Of a stretch of DNA of 64,000 bases, positions 37,803-46,483 are shown one piece after another. The DNA lies in contig NZ_JAJSAP010000003.1 in NCBI RefSeq assembly GCF_021729035.1, positions 186,001 through 250,000 on the forward strand, in the 5' to 3' direction. Numbering within the stretch: position 1 is the stretch's first letter; every line of letters starts with the position of its first letter. The notes under the pieces were generated by a model. That model was not told the DNA's origin and did not search any database. It saw nothing but the letters and a program-made list of their open reading frames with translations. The stretch comes from Microbulbifer sediminum. GTDB taxonomy: Bacteria > Pseudomonadota > Gammaproteobacteria > Pseudomonadales > Cellvibrionaceae. The position numbers and the translations under genes were made by a program.

Positions 37803-38045
37803 ATGCAGCAATCCCAGCCCAACAACCCGCTCCACGGCATCAAACTCGCCACTATCGTCGAGGAGCTGCAGGAACATTATGGCTGGGAAGGACTGGCTGA
37901 ACGGATTGATATCAATTGCTTCAAGAGCAATCCATCGGTGAAATCCAGCCTAAAATTCCTGCGCAGGACGCCCTGGGCGCGAAGCAAGGTCGAGGAGCTT
38001 TATCTGGCCACTTTCAGACGCAATAACCCCTGGGGAAAAAGCTGA
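37803..38045 (+). CDS. VF530-family (DUF2132) DNA-binding-like protein
   Basis: An 80-residue protein. [39 protein letters not shown] and [13 protein letters not shown] are the VF530 signature; the family has a DNA-binding-like fold known from a structural-genomics structure. Placement after the photolyase may be chance. Stand-alone reading is possible; no promoter was assigned. Confidence 0.88.
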   Translation: MQQSQPNNPLHGIKLATIVEELQEHYGWEGLAERIDINCFKSNPSVKSSLKFLRRTPWARSKVEELYLATFRRNNPWGKS

Positions 38046-38274
38046 GAGCAATACCGGAAAAGATTTATGCACTGGAATCAAAGGGGAGACCCTGGCCGGA
38101 ACAGTTGCAGGACCGGTGCGACTATTCGTTCAAAAAAGTCCGCCTCAATGCCCCTGAGCCCATTGACGCTATTGATGCAAATAAGCCAGGGCAATTCTTG
38201 CCATATTGACGCTGCTTACCAAACCGGTGCAGCTGGGCATCACTGATTATTCCTTGTACACGGAGGGGATACTA

Positions 38275-38814
38275 ATGAGCCAGGGCTTTGACCCGAAACC
38301 CTTTATTCGTACCATTCCGGACTGGCCCGAACCCGGCGTGCAGTTTCGGGATATTACCACCCTGCTGGAAAATGCCCGGGCTTTCCGCTGTGTGATCGAT
38401 ACCCTGGTGCAACGTTATTTTGAAGCGGATATCAGCGCGGTGGTCGGTGTCGATGCCAGGGGTTTTATCCTGGGCGCACCTTTGGCCTACGAGTTAAAGA
38501 CCGGCTTCGTTCCTGTCCGCAAAAAAGGCAAGCTGCCCTTTGACACCATTACCGAAAGCTATCAACTGGAATACGGCACCGCCGAAGTTGAATTGCATGC
38601 CGACGCCCTGCAAGCGGGGGATAGGGTGGTACTGGTAGATGACCTGATTGCCACCGGAGGCACCCTGCTGGCAGCCAGCAGCCTGATCAAGAGACTGGGG
38701 GCGGAAGTAGTTGAAGCTTGCGCGATTATTGACTTGCCAGACCTGGGCGGCAGTAAAAAACTAAGGCAACAAGGGCTTAAAGTATTTTCTCTCTGCGGAT
38801 ACCAAGGTGAATAA
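38275..38814 (+). CDS. apt: Adenine phosphoribosyltransferase
   Basis: Converts adenine and PRPP to [23 protein letters not shown] is the N-terminal hood and [16 protein letters not shown] the PRPP loop; [18 protein letters not shown] is also conserved. 179 residues is normal. GGAGGGG precedes ATG 38275. Gene and flanks (38046-39196) are visibly less GC-rich than the neighbours, which may point to a different origin. Confidence 0.96.
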   Translation: MSQGFDPKPFIRTIPDWPEPGVQFRDITTLLENARAFRCVIDTLVQRYFEADISAVVGVDARGFILGAPLAYELKTGFVPVRKKGKLPFDTITESYQLEYGTAEVELHADALQAGDRVVLVDDLIATGGTLLAASSLIKRLGAEVVEACAIIDLPDLGGSKKLRQQGLKVFSLCGYQGE

Positions 38815-39196
38815 CAAACCTATTTAGGTTCGGCATGAGTAGAGGATTCTCTGTACTGCGCTAACCGAGCTGCCTCACAGACTGAAGCATTTTTTCTGGT
38901 GCACTTGATAGCGAGCATTTCCGGCTTAATTGACGAAATGCCCCAGCGCACTCATTGGCATATTGCGATAACTTGGGTCACGGTAGTTGAGGCCAGAGTT
39001 AAATTATGGCGCGAAATGCTTTCGATCGACACTTTTAAAGGCCAATTTCCAACTAACTATCTAATTACCACCGGGGCGGGTCCATACCGACCAACATCCT
39101 GCGGACACTCAGGTAATCACTCCCTGTGGGTTTCACAAATGGCGGGACAGGCCTACCTAAAACTGCGCAGCAGGTAGGCCCCGAGAACGGTTCGAC
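38815..39196. other. Gene-free stretch of lower GC
   Basis: No convincing coding frame. A 92-codon plus-strand frame exists (38899-39177), but it lacks a ribosome site and any family feature. Only the inverted repeat at 39150-39180 stands out. Confidence 0.5.
39150..39180 (-). terminator. Hairpin just past the last DGPF gene
   Basis: GGCCTACC at 39150-39157 and GGTAGGCC at 39173-39180 form a perfect 8-bp inverted repeat with a 15-base loop, 17 bases beyond the stop of the YCII gene at 39197. There is no T-run, so terminator function is uncertain. Confidence 0.4.
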
Positions 39197-39547
39197 TCAC
39201 AGCGTCGGTATTGGCATACACTCCATCACTTCCACGCAATCCCCGGGGAAGATGCTGAAGTGCGGATGTCTTTCAAAGAGCTTTGCGGCCGCCTCGTGGG
39301 TTTCCGCCTTGATGATGACGTAGCCGGTCATGTTGTTGCTGGTGTCGCGGACACCGGCGGGATCAATCCGCTTGGTTTTGCCAAGCGGTCCCCCGGCTTC
39401 CACCAGGATATCCTTATTGGTTTCCATCCAGTCGCCCCAGGCGGCCATGCCTTCCTGGATGCGCTCCTGACGCTCTTCTTCGGACAGGTGTTCCCACCCT
39501 TTCATTGATCCGGGGGTGCCGAGATACATGGCGAGGAAGTTTTTCAC
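39197..39547 (-). CDS. YCII/DGPF-domain protein (second copy)
   Basis: A 116-residue YCII-like protein: KNFLAMYLGTPGSMKGW at the start and GYVIIKAETHEAAAKLFE near the end fit the DGPF/YCII fold (dimeric ferredoxin-like). The biochemical role is unknown. Last gene of the ECF sigma-linked group (sigma factor, DGPF, SRPBCC, DGPF), 50 bases after the SRPBCC gene on the same strand. It probably shares the ECF-type promoter at 40640-40666. Confidence 0.85.
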   Translation of the reverse strand: MKNFLAMYLGTPGSMKGWEHLSEEERQERIQEGMAAWGDWMETNKDILVEAGGPLGKTKRIDPAGVRDTSNNMTGYVIIKAETHEAAAKLFERHPHFSIFPGDCVEVMECMPIPTL

Positions 39548-39597
39548 GGTTGCTCCTTACATTGCTGATGTCGATTGCTTGTTTATCTGCACAGATA

Positions 39598-40041
39598 TCA
39601 CTCACTGGTTTCCGGCTCGACCAGGCGAGCCAGTCCCTCCAGGGAGTCCTGCCAGCCCAGGTAGCACATTTCCACGGGGATCATTTCGGGAAGGCCCTCG
39701 GCGACGATGGTGAGCTCGGTACCACAGGACACGGCCTCCAAAGTGACCGTTACCTGCATGGTGCCGGGGAGGTTCGGGTCGTCGAAGCTGTCGGAGTAGC
39801 GGATCCGTTCGTTCTCGACCAGCTCCAGGTATTCGCCGCCGAACGAGTGGCTCTGGCCATTGCTGAAATTGATAAATGATGCCCTGAAGGTACCGCCCAC
39901 TTCCGGCTCCAGGCAGTCGAAATTGGCGTAGAAGCCATCTGGCGGCAGCCACTTGGCCATGGCCTGGGGATTCAGGAAGGCGCGGTAAACGCGCTCTGCC
40001 GGGGCCCGAAGGATGCGATGTAGATGCACGGTGCCGGTCAT
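39598..40041 (-). CDS. SRPBCC (AHSA1-like) protein
   Basis: A 147-residue START-like protein. HRILRAPAERVYRAFLNPQ, AMAKWLPPDGFYA and GGTFRASFINF are typical of the AHSA1/CalC-type SRPBCC group, which binds hydrophobic ligands or partner proteins. ATG 40041 overlaps the stop of the upstream DGPF gene (ATGA), so the two are coupled. Membership of the ECF module suggests a joint stress or detoxification role, not shown. Confidence 0.87.
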   Translation of the reverse strand: MTGTVHLHRILRAPAERVYRAFLNPQAMAKWLPPDGFYANFDCLEPEVGGTFRASFINFSNGQSHSFGGEYLELVENERIRYSDSFDDPNLPGTMQVTVTLEAVSCGTELTIVAEGLPEMIPVEMCYLGWQDSLEGLARLVEPETSE

Positions 40042-40454
40042 GGTGCCTCTCCTGTTTCTTCTTCCACTGGTTCGGCCGCATTGCCGCCGGCCTGGTTTCC
40101 GGTTTCCACCAGCTCCCGCGCCGGGCGGACTTCCACCGAGCCGTAACGTGCCGGCGGGATCTTGCCGGCCAGGGCAATGGCTTCGTTGAGGTCCCTGGCT
40201 TCGAGCATGTAAAAGCCGGCCAGCTGCTCCTTGGTCTCGGCAAAGGGGCCGTCGGTAACCGTCACGCGGTTGTCGCGCACCCGCACGGTGGTCGCTGCGC
40301 TGGTGGGCAGCAGTGGGCTGCCGGTAATGTAGTGGCCGTCTTTGCTGAGGCCCTCGACACAGGCAATACATTCCCGGTTGAGGGCATCCCATTCCTGCTG
40401 GGACTTCTGCTCCATAAGCTTTTCGTCGTAATAGACTAGTGCCAGGTATTTCAT
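40038..40454 (-). CDS. DGPF/YCII-domain protein (first copy)
   Basis: A 138-residue YCII-related protein with KYLALVYYDEKLMEQ at the start, VTDGPFAETKEQLAGFYML (the DGPF motif itself) and ARDLNEAIALAGKIP. This is the form usually encoded beside ECF42 sigma factors. It is preceded by the ECF-type promoter at 40640-40666, a 185-base leader, and a GAGGAG ribosome site close to the ATG. Function unknown. Confidence 0.92.
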   Translation of the reverse strand: MKYLALVYYDEKLMEQKSQQEWDALNRECIACVEGLSKDGHYITGSPLLPTSAATTVRVRDNRVTVTDGPFAETKEQLAGFYMLEARDLNEAIALAGKIPPARYGSVEVRPARELVETGNQAGGNAAEPVEEETGEAP

Positions 40455-40639
40455 TCTGTGCTCCTCATTTTTTGCTAGCCGCTGTTTCGGTACGGTTGTT
40501 CTATTCCATGCAGCTCTCTAGCAGGCCAAGCTCCCGCTTCAGTGCCCATTGTTTTGTGCCCCCATAGTGCCCAAACAGGCAGAAGGCCACTGTGATCCAC
40601 TGTGGGCTGCATTGTTAAATTTGTGCGCCTTGATAAATA

Positions 40640-40666
40640 GTCGAACAGGATTGGTGGAATTCGACA
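40640..40666 (-). promoter_or_regulatory. ECF42-type promoter of the DGPF-SRPBCC-DGPF operon
   Basis: On the minus strand, TGTCGA (40666-40661) is followed after exactly 17 bases by CGAC (40643-40640). From memory, ECF42 target promoters have TGTCGA at -35 and CGA plus T or C at -10. The site lies in the 248-base gap between the sigma gene and its DGPF neighbour, pointing toward the latter. I saw no second copy before the sigma gene. Confidence 0.72.
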
Positions 40667-40702
40667 GGGGGGTGAAATTTTTCTGGATTTTTTCGGAATT
40701 GG

Positions 40703-41956
40703 TTAGCCGACATCCAGCTCGGCCAGGCGGCGCGCAAGGAATCGCTGTTCCGGTCCCTGCTGTACCAGCTCCAGTGCGCGCCGGTAGGCGGCGCGCGCTT
40801 CATCTTTTCGGTCCAGGCGGCGGTGGAGGTCGGCACGGGCGGCGTGGGACAGGTGATAGTCGATGAGCTCTCCCCGGGCGAGCAGGCTATCTATCAGGTG
40901 CAGACCCTGTGCGGGGCCATCTCGCATCGCCACCGCCACCGCACGGTTGAGCTCGATGACTGGTGACGGGGTCAATGTGAGCAGGGCATCATACAGGCCG
41001 ACGATCTGTGGCCAATCGGTGGCCTCCACGGAGTCGGCTTCAGCATGCAGCGCGGCAATAGCGGCCTGCAGGGTGTAGGGGCCGAAACGACGGCTGGCCA
41101 GTGCACGCACTACCAGGTTGCTGCCCTCGCTGATCTGTTGCCGGTCCCAGAGGGCGCGGTCCTGCTGTTCCAGCAGGACAAGGTCGCCATCGGCGGTGAC
41201 GCGGGCGGCGCGGCGCGAGTCCTGCAGCAGCAACAGCGCCAGCAGGCCCATGGCCTCAGGTTCCGGCAACAACGTGCACAGCAGGCGCGCCAGGCGAATG
41301 GCCTCCGCCGCCAGGTCATGGCGGAGCAGGGTGTCACCAACGGAGGCGGAATAGCCTTCATTGAAGATCAGGTAGATGACCTGCAACACACTCTCAAGGC
41401 GCTCGGCTAGCTGGTCCGCTTCCGGCACCTCGTAGGGAATCCCGGCATCGCGGATCTTCGCCTTGGCGCGCACGATGCGCTGGGCCAGGGTCGGGGTGGC
41501 GGTAATAAAAGCGCGGGCGATTTCTTCGGTGGTCAGGCCGCACACTTCGCGCAGGGTCAGGGCCAGCCGCGCCTCCGGAGCGAGGCCAGGGTGGCAGCAG
41601 GTAAAGATCAGGCGCAGGCGGTCGTCCTCTATACCGTGCTCCTCTTCCTCCCCGGCCACCAGTTCTGCTTCCAGCCGTTCGGCGACATCCTCGTAGGATA
41701 CGTCAAAGCGGGCCTTGCGACGCAGCTGGTCGATCGCCTTGAAGCGCCCGGTGGAAACCAGCCAGGCACGGGGGTTATCGGGTATGCCGCCACCTGGCCA
41801 TTGCGTGAGCGCTGCGGCGAAGGCATCGTGCAGGGCTTCCTCGGCCAGGTCAAAATCACCAAGCAGGCGAATCAGGGTGGAGAGCACACGACTTGATTCT
41901 TTCTGGTAGAGCTCGTTAAGCCAGGCTTGGGATACCGGGGGCATAGGCGTAATCAC
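40703..41956 (-). CDS. ECF RNA polymerase sigma factor, ECF42 type, with long C-terminal extension
   Basis: A 417-residue sigma factor. Region 2 reads LIRLLGDFDLAEEALHDAFA and AWLVSTGRFKAIDQLRR; region 4 is LTLREVCGLTTEEIARAF followed by ITATPTLAQRIVRAKAKIR. After about residue 190 comes the long helical, TPR-like extension (DUF6596) with LYDALLTLTPSPVIELNRAV. ECF42 proteins lack an anti-sigma factor and are thought to be controlled through this extension. Genes for DGPF proteins follow on the same strand, the classic ECF42 partner. GTG 41956 is the longest start; ATG 41944 is equally possible. Confidence 0.93.
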   Translation of the reverse strand: MITPMPPVSQAWLNELYQKESSRVLSTLIRLLGDFDLAEEALHDAFAAALTQWPGGGIPDNPRAWLVSTGRFKAIDQLRRKARFDVSYEDVAERLEAELVAGEEEEHGIEDDRLRLIFTCCHPGLAPEARLALTLREVCGLTTEEIARAFITATPTLAQRIVRAKAKIRDAGIPYEVPEADQLAERLESVLQVIYLIFNEGYSASVGDTLLRHDLAAEAIRLARLLCTLLPEPEAMGLLALLLLQDSRRAARVTADGDLVLLEQQDRALWDRQQISEGSNLVVRALASRRFGPYTLQAAIAALHAEADSVEATDWPQIVGLYDALLTLTPSPVIELNRAVAVAMRDGPAQGLHLIDSLLARGELIDYHLSHAARADLHRRLDRKDEARAAYRRALELVQQGPEQRFLARRLAELDVG

Positions 41957-42160
41957 TGATGTGGGGTGCTCTATTGAGCCTGCACACAGACTTTGTTGTA
42001 GGTTTCCAGGAACTGTGAATTAGCCACCTCTGGAGCCTGAACCTGATTACAGCATTATGTAAACCGGGTGTTAAGTAGTATATGGCGCAAAGAATGGATT
42101 TTTGATATTCATGTTTCCACATTCGAACATTGTCCATCTGTAAAAGTAGCGAAAAGCCTC

Positions 42161-42529
42161 ATGATCGACTTCGATAACAAGACCATCTTCAAGCTCAAGC
42201 AAAAACAGGCCTACGCCGAAAAGGTAGCCGACCTGTTGATGGACGGCGAGGAAGTACTGGACGCCTTCAAGTCCATGCGCGACGGCGTGGTGTTTACCAG
42301 TAAGCGCATTATTGCGGTCAATATCCAGGGCATTACCGGCAGCAAGAAGGCCTTTACCTCCCTGCCTTACAAGAACATCGTGGCCTTCTCCATCGAGACT
42401 TCCGGTACGCTCGACATAGACAGTGAGCTGGAACTCTACTTCTCCGAGGTGGGCAGGGTAAGGTTTGAGTTCAGCGGCAAGGCCCGCATCAAGGATATTG
42501 CCCACTATATCGGACGTTATGCCCTTTAA
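42161..42529 (+). CDS. Bacterial PH-domain protein
   Basis: A 122-residue protein matching the small bacterial PH domain family (DUF1696/YvbH-like): VLDAFKSMRDGVVFTSKRI, then TSLPYKNIVAFSIETSGTLD and FEFSGKARIKDIAHYIG. Function unknown. ATG 42161 matches family length; the frame runs farther upstream but into AT-rich sequence unlike coding DNA. It precedes the DUF6624 gene by 44 bases. Confidence 0.85.
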   Translation: MIDFDNKTIFKLKQKQAYAEKVADLLMDGEEVLDAFKSMRDGVVFTSKRIIAVNIQGITGSKKAFTSLPYKNIVAFSIETSGTLDIDSELELYFSEVGRVRFEFSGKARIKDIAHYIGRYAL

Positions 42530-42573
42530 ACCGGACGGGCAAGCCCGGACCACCCTTCCAATAAGGAAAGACC

Positions 42574-43179
42574 ATGAAAGCAATAAAAATAATCGCTATC
42601 GCACTGGGATTGTCGGTCAGTGTATTTACGCTGGCCACTGACAAAAGTGCGATTCAGGCTGAGCTGGAAGCCATGCTTGATTCAGACCAGAAACATCGCG
42701 CGGCAATCATCGCGGCCATCAGGGAGCACGGAAATGACCACCCTTCGGTCAAGGCCCTGTGGGAAAAACAGATTCCCATCGATAAGCACAACGCTGCCAG
42801 GCTGGAAGAGATCGTATCCGAATATGGCTGGCCCCGGAAAACTGATATGGGCGAGAAAGCCGCCAAGTCCGCGTTCCTGATCGTGCAGCATGCACCGGCC
42901 GAGACCCAGAAAAAGTACCTGCCAGAAATGCGGAAGGCCGCAAAGGAAGGCGAGGCCGACCTGAGGAACCTGGCCATGCTGGAAGACAGGGTGCTGGTCT
43001 TCGATGGCAAGGAGCAGCTGTATGGCACCCAGGTGGCCAGGAGTGATTCCGGCGCGTTCAACTTCCTCCCGATTCAGGATATCGAGGAGCTGGATGCGAG
43101 AAGGGAGAAAATGAACCTGGGTCCCATCGCCGAGTATGCAGAGCGTTTCGGCATCCCCAGCCCGGTTAAAGACAAGTAA
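42574..43179 (+). CDS. DUF6624 secreted protein
   Basis: A 201-residue protein with a signal peptide (hydrophobic residues 5-20). The mature part shows DQKHRAAI, YGWPRKTDMGEKAAKSAF, LIVQHAPAE, NLAMLEDRVLVFDGKEQLYG, the DUF6624 pattern with a conserved YGTQ. No enzymatic activity is known. AAGGAAAG stands before the ATG. Confidence 0.85.
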   Translation: MKAIKIIAIALGLSVSVFTLATDKSAIQAELEAMLDSDQKHRAAIIAAIREHGNDHPSVKALWEKQIPIDKHNAARLEEIVSEYGWPRKTDMGEKAAKSAFLIVQHAPAETQKKYLPEMRKAAKEGEADLRNLAMLEDRVLVFDGKEQLYGTQVARSDSGAFNFLPIQDIEELDARREKMNLGPIAEYAERFGIPSPVKDK

Positions 43180-43394
43180 CCTGTATCACCAGCGGCCAGT
43201 GATTTTCCGTTATGGCTGGCCGCCCTGCCACAACGTAGCGAACCCGGGCGACAGGCTGCGAGCCCGCCGGCCAACTCCGGTCCAGGGCTATCGGGTACCA
43301 TGGTGGTCGTAACGGGGCCCGGGCACGATATAGAATATTGGGTTACAGCCCCAAGCCAGCCAAGGCCCACCAAACACTTCAGGAACGATCCCGC

Positions 43395-44120
43395 ATGTCC
43401 CTCCTATTCGAAGAAATCGACAGCCAGCCCTCTCCCCTGGGAGAAATTTCCCTGCGCCGGCGACGCATCCCTGCGCTGGGCGACAGGGACATTTACGAGG
43501 TGAAGCTGGGTGAAGAATTCCTGATGTCCAGCATGTTTGTGGAGGCCGAGGAGGCCCTGTCAACGCTCGGGCTGGCTGGTGTGCAGGGCGACAGGCTCGA
43601 TGTTGTCGTGGGCGGGCTGGGGCTGGGCTATACCGCCGTGGCGGCGTTAAAGGACGAGCGGATTTCCGAGCTGCTGGTGGTAGAGGCGCTGGATACGGTC
43701 ATCGGCTGGCATAAAGACGAGCTGGTACCACTGGGAGAAGTCCTCAACGCGGACAAGCGCAACCGCTATGTGCAAGGCAGCTTCTTCGACCTTGCCACAG
43801 CCCCGGCTACGGGCTTTGACCCGGAGAACCCGGGCAAAAAGTTCGATGCCATCCTGCTGGATATCGACCACTCCCCTACCGAATACCTGAATGCCGCCAA
43901 CGCCGGCTTCTATACCACCGGGAACCTGGCGCTGATGGCAGAGCAGCTGAAGCCCGGCGGCGTGTTTGCCATGTGGTCGCAGAACCTGCCGGAAGAGAAC
44001 TTTGAGGCATTGCTGCGGACGGTGTTCGAGACGGTGGATTCCCATGTGGTGTCTTTCTATAACCCGTTCCTGAGTGGCGAATCGACCAACTCGGTCTATG
44101 TCTGCGTGAAGGGCGCCTGA
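43395..44120 (+). CDS. Spermidine-synthase-like protein
   Basis: A 241-residue protein with the Rossmann methyltransferase fold. VVVGGLGLGYTAVAAL is the nucleotide-binding loop; ELLVVEALDTVIGWH and FDAILLDIDHSPTEYLN follow as in spermidine synthases, with LKPGGVFAMWSQN later. The usual polyamine-site residues are not all clear, so an aminopropyltransferase role is uncertain and a methyltransferase role possible. ATG 43395 was preferred over an in-frame upstream ATG, which adds sequence outside the family. Confidence 0.8.
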   Translation: MSLLFEEIDSQPSPLGEISLRRRRIPALGDRDIYEVKLGEEFLMSSMFVEAEEALSTLGLAGVQGDRLDVVVGGLGLGYTAVAALKDERISELLVVEALDTVIGWHKDELVPLGEVLNADKRNRYVQGSFFDLATAPATGFDPENPGKKFDAILLDIDHSPTEYLNAANAGFYTTGNLALMAEQLKPGGVFAMWSQNLPEENFEALLRTVFETVDSHVVSFYNPFLSGESTNSVYVCVKGA

Positions 44121-44330
44121 AGCGCCGGACCGCGAGAGAGCCCCGAGAGCTGGTGGCTAATGGCTGATGACCGGCCGGTGCCAGCCACGCTCCGCCAGCA
44201 GCTGTACACGTTTTAGCCACAATCCTCGACAAGCAGCGCCCCGCACCCTATAGTGCGCGGCCCGCCGTACGCATCCGCGATGGCGAATCGCACTGATACC
44301 GCCCACCTCGAAGTCCCCGGGAATACGCTC

Positions 44331-45938
44331 TTGATCACCACCGCCAATATCACCATGCAGTTTGGTGCCCAGCCGCTGTTTGAAAACATCTCTGCCAAGT
44401 TCGGCAACGGCAACCGCTATGGCCTGATCGGGGCCAATGGCTGTGGCAAGTCCACCTTTATGAAGATCCTGAGTGGTGCCCTGGCGCCCACCGCGGGCAA
44501 TGTGTCCATGGAGCCCGGCTGCACCCTGGGTATCCTGAGCCAGGACCAGTTTGCGTTCGAGGAGCATACCGTCGTCGATGCGGTCATCATGGGCGATGCC
44601 CGCCTGTGGGCAATCAAGCAGGAGCGGGACCGAATCTACTCGCTGCCGGAAATGAGCGAGGAAGACGGCATGCGCGTGGCGGAGCTGGAGGTGCAGTTCG
44701 CGGAGCTGGACGGTTACAGTGCCGAGAGTCGCGCGGGCGAGATCCTGCTGGAGGCGGGAATCGAGGAGTCGCTGCACTTCGGCCTGATGAAACAGGTAGC
44801 GCCGGGCCGCAAGCTGCGGGTGCTGCTGGCGCAGGCGCTGTTTGCGGATCCCGACATCCTGCTGCTGGACGAGCCCACCAACAACCTGGACATCCACACC
44901 ATCCACTGGCTGGCGGAAGTGCTGAACCAGCGCCGCAGCACCATGATCATCATTTCCCACGACCGCCATTTCCTCAATTCGGTCTGCACCCATATGGCGG
45001 ATATCGATTACGGCGAGCTGCGCATCTTCCCCGGCAACTACGAGGACTTCGTCGCGGCTTCCACACTGATCCAGGAGCAGCTGCACGCGGAGAACGCCAA
45101 GAAGACTGCGGAGCTGGAAGAACTGCAGAGTTTTGTAAACCGCTTCTCCGCCAACGCGTCCAAGGCCAAGCAGGCCAGTTCGCGGGCCAAGAAGATGGAA
45201 AAGATCAAGCTGGACGAGATCAAGCCCTCCAGCCGGGTAAAGCCCTATATCACCTTCCAGCAGTGCAGGAAGCTGCACCGGCAGGCACTGACGCTGGAAA
45301 ACCTCTCCCACGGCTTTGACGGCGAACCGCTGTTTGCCGGCGGTGAGATGATCCTGGAAGCCGGCGCGCGCCTGGCGGTGATCGGCGAGAACGGCGTGGG
45401 CAAGACCACCCTGTTGCGCTGCCTGGTGGACGAGCTGCAGGCCAACAGCGGCGTGGTGAAATGGTCGGAGAATGCCGCCATCGGCTACTGCCCGCAGGAC
45501 AGCAGTGCGGACTTCGACAACGACCTCACCATCTTCGAGTGGATGTCCCAGTGGCGCACCCCCAAACACGACGACCTGGCGGTGCGCGGCATGCTCGGCC
45601 GCCTGCTGTTTACCGCGGACGACGCCAACAAGAAGGCGCGGGTCTGCTCCGGTGGCGAGAAGAACCGCCTGCTTTTCGGCAAGCTGATGATGATGGACAC
45701 CAATGTGCTGATCATGGACGAGCCCACCAACCACCTGGATATGGAATCCATCGAGGCACTGAACCGCGCGCTGGCCCAGTACGAGGGTACCCTGATCTTC
45801 GTCAGTCACGACCGCCAGTTTGTGTCCTCACTGGCTACGCGGGTGCTGGAGATCAAGGATCAACGGCTGTATGACTTCCAGGGCACCTACGACGAGTACC
45901 TGGTGGACCGGGCGCGAGCGGAAGCCCGCGCGGCCTGA
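44331..45938 (+). CDS. ybiT: ABC-F ATPase YbiT
   Basis: A ribosome-associated ABC-F ATPase. [46 protein letters not shown]-like [18 protein letters not shown] and [20 protein letters not shown] align with E. coli YbiT through both ABC domains; the second has [12 protein letters not shown] and [22 protein letters not shown] 44331 makes the start coincide with that of E. coli YbiT; ATG 44280 would add 17 residues. Neither start has a strong ribosome site. The roughly 210 bases before it hold no gene. Confidence 0.92.
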   Translation: MITTANITMQFGAQPLFENISAKFGNGNRYGLIGANGCGKSTFMKILSGALAPTAGNVSMEPGCTLGILSQDQFAFEEHTVVDAVIMGDARLWAIKQERDRIYSLPEMSEEDGMRVAELEVQFAELDGYSAESRAGEILLEAGIEESLHFGLMKQVAPGRKLRVLLAQALFADPDILLLDEPTNNLDIHTIHWLAEVLNQRRSTMIIISHDRHFLNSVCTHMADIDYGELRIFPGNYEDFVAASTLIQEQLHAENAKKTAELEELQSFVNRFSANASKAKQASSRAKKMEKIKLDEIKPSSRVKPYITFQQCRKLHRQALTLENLSHGFDGEPLFAGGEMILEAGARLAVIGENGVGKTTLLRCLVDELQANSGVVKWSENAAIGYCPQDSSADFDNDLTIFEWMSQWRTPKHDDLAVRGMLGRLLFTADDANKKARVCSGGEKNRLLFGKLMMMDTNVLIMDEPTNHLDMESIEALNRALAQYEGTLIFVSHDRQFVSSLATRVLEIKDQRLYDFQGTYDEYLVDRARAEARAA

Positions 45939-45961
45939 CGGCGTGCGGGGCCAGCCGGCGA

Positions 45962-45989
45962 TGACGCAGCTCACCGGCGAGCTGCGTCA
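45962..45989 (+). terminator. Perfect inverted repeat after ybiT
   Basis: TGACGCAGCTC at 45962-45972 pairs with GAGCTGCGTCA at 45979-45989, loop six bases, 23 bases beyond the ybiT stop. No T-run follows (GAAACAATTG). A terminator or a processing/protein-binding site is possible. Confidence 0.45.
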
Positions 45990-46186
45990 GAAACAATTGA
46001 ACAATATATAGACAATCCGGCCATTTGCCGGTAGTGTGTCCACTGCTAGAAAGAAAGTCCTCTATTGATACCGCTACTTCGCTGTTTTACTCGTAATACC
46101 TCGTCCTGCAGTTTTCAAGAGTCTTTACCTCCAAGCAACACCCGCCTCCCGTAGGCAATACTCTGTTTAAATTTCAGGAATTAGTT
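45990..46186 (+). promoter_or_regulatory. Probable leader region of the cold-shock gene
   Basis: About 190 bases without a gene, AT-richer than the surroundings, as expected for a long cold-shock 5' leader. A short hairpin CCGGC/GCCGG lies at 46017-46031. I found no exact cold-box or Y-box sequence and no convincing promoter boxes. Confidence 0.35.
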
Positions 46187-46396
46187 ATGTCTAATACAGT
46201 TACCGGCACCGTCAAGTGGTTCAACGAATCCAAGGGCTTTGGCTTTATCGAGCAGCAGTCCGGCCCGGACGTTTTCGCCCACTTCAGCGCGATCTCCAGC
46301 TCCGGCTTCCGCACCCTGCTGGAAGGCCAGAAAGTTGAGTTCACCGTAACTCAAGGCCAGAAAGGCCCGCAGGCTGAAAACATCGTAGTGCTGTAA
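46187..46396 (+). CDS. Cold-shock protein (CspA family)
   Basis: A 69-residue single cold-shock domain. [17 protein letters not shown] carries RNP-1 (KGFGFI) and VFAHFSAI the RNP-2-like VFAHF. It binds single-stranded RNA/DNA, probably as an RNA chaperone. TTAGTTATG shows no strong ribosome site close to the start, as in some csp genes. An intrinsic terminator follows. Confidence 0.96.
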   Translation: MSNTVTGTVKWFNESKGFGFIEQQSGPDVFAHFSAISSSGFRTLLEGQKVEFTVTQGQKGPQAENIVVL

Positions 46397-46411
46397 GCCA
46401 CCTGCAGATGT

Positions 46412-46439
46412 AAAAACGGGCCCTTCGGGGCCCGTTTTT
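46412..46439. terminator. Intrinsic terminator after the csp gene
   Basis: AAAAACGGGCCC at 46412-46423, TTCG loop, GGGCCCGTTTTT at 46428-46439: a 12-bp perfect stem with U-tracts in both directions. Confidence 0.93.
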
Positions 46440-46483
46440 GTTTGTGGGTTTCAAGCTCGAAGCCCTGCCGTTACTCCACCGCC

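Noticed and set aside
38899-39177. Plus-strand frame of 92 codons after apt
   Set aside because: GTG start without ribosome site, AT-rich non-coding look, no recognised motif.
39568-39600. A second TGTCGA sequence before the last DGPF gene
   Set aside because: It is on the plus strand, opposite to the gene, and no CGA(T/C) box stands 17 bases away.
44157-45809. A 550-codon minus-strand frame opposite ybiT
   Set aside because: Antisense shadow of a clearly identified ABC-F gene.
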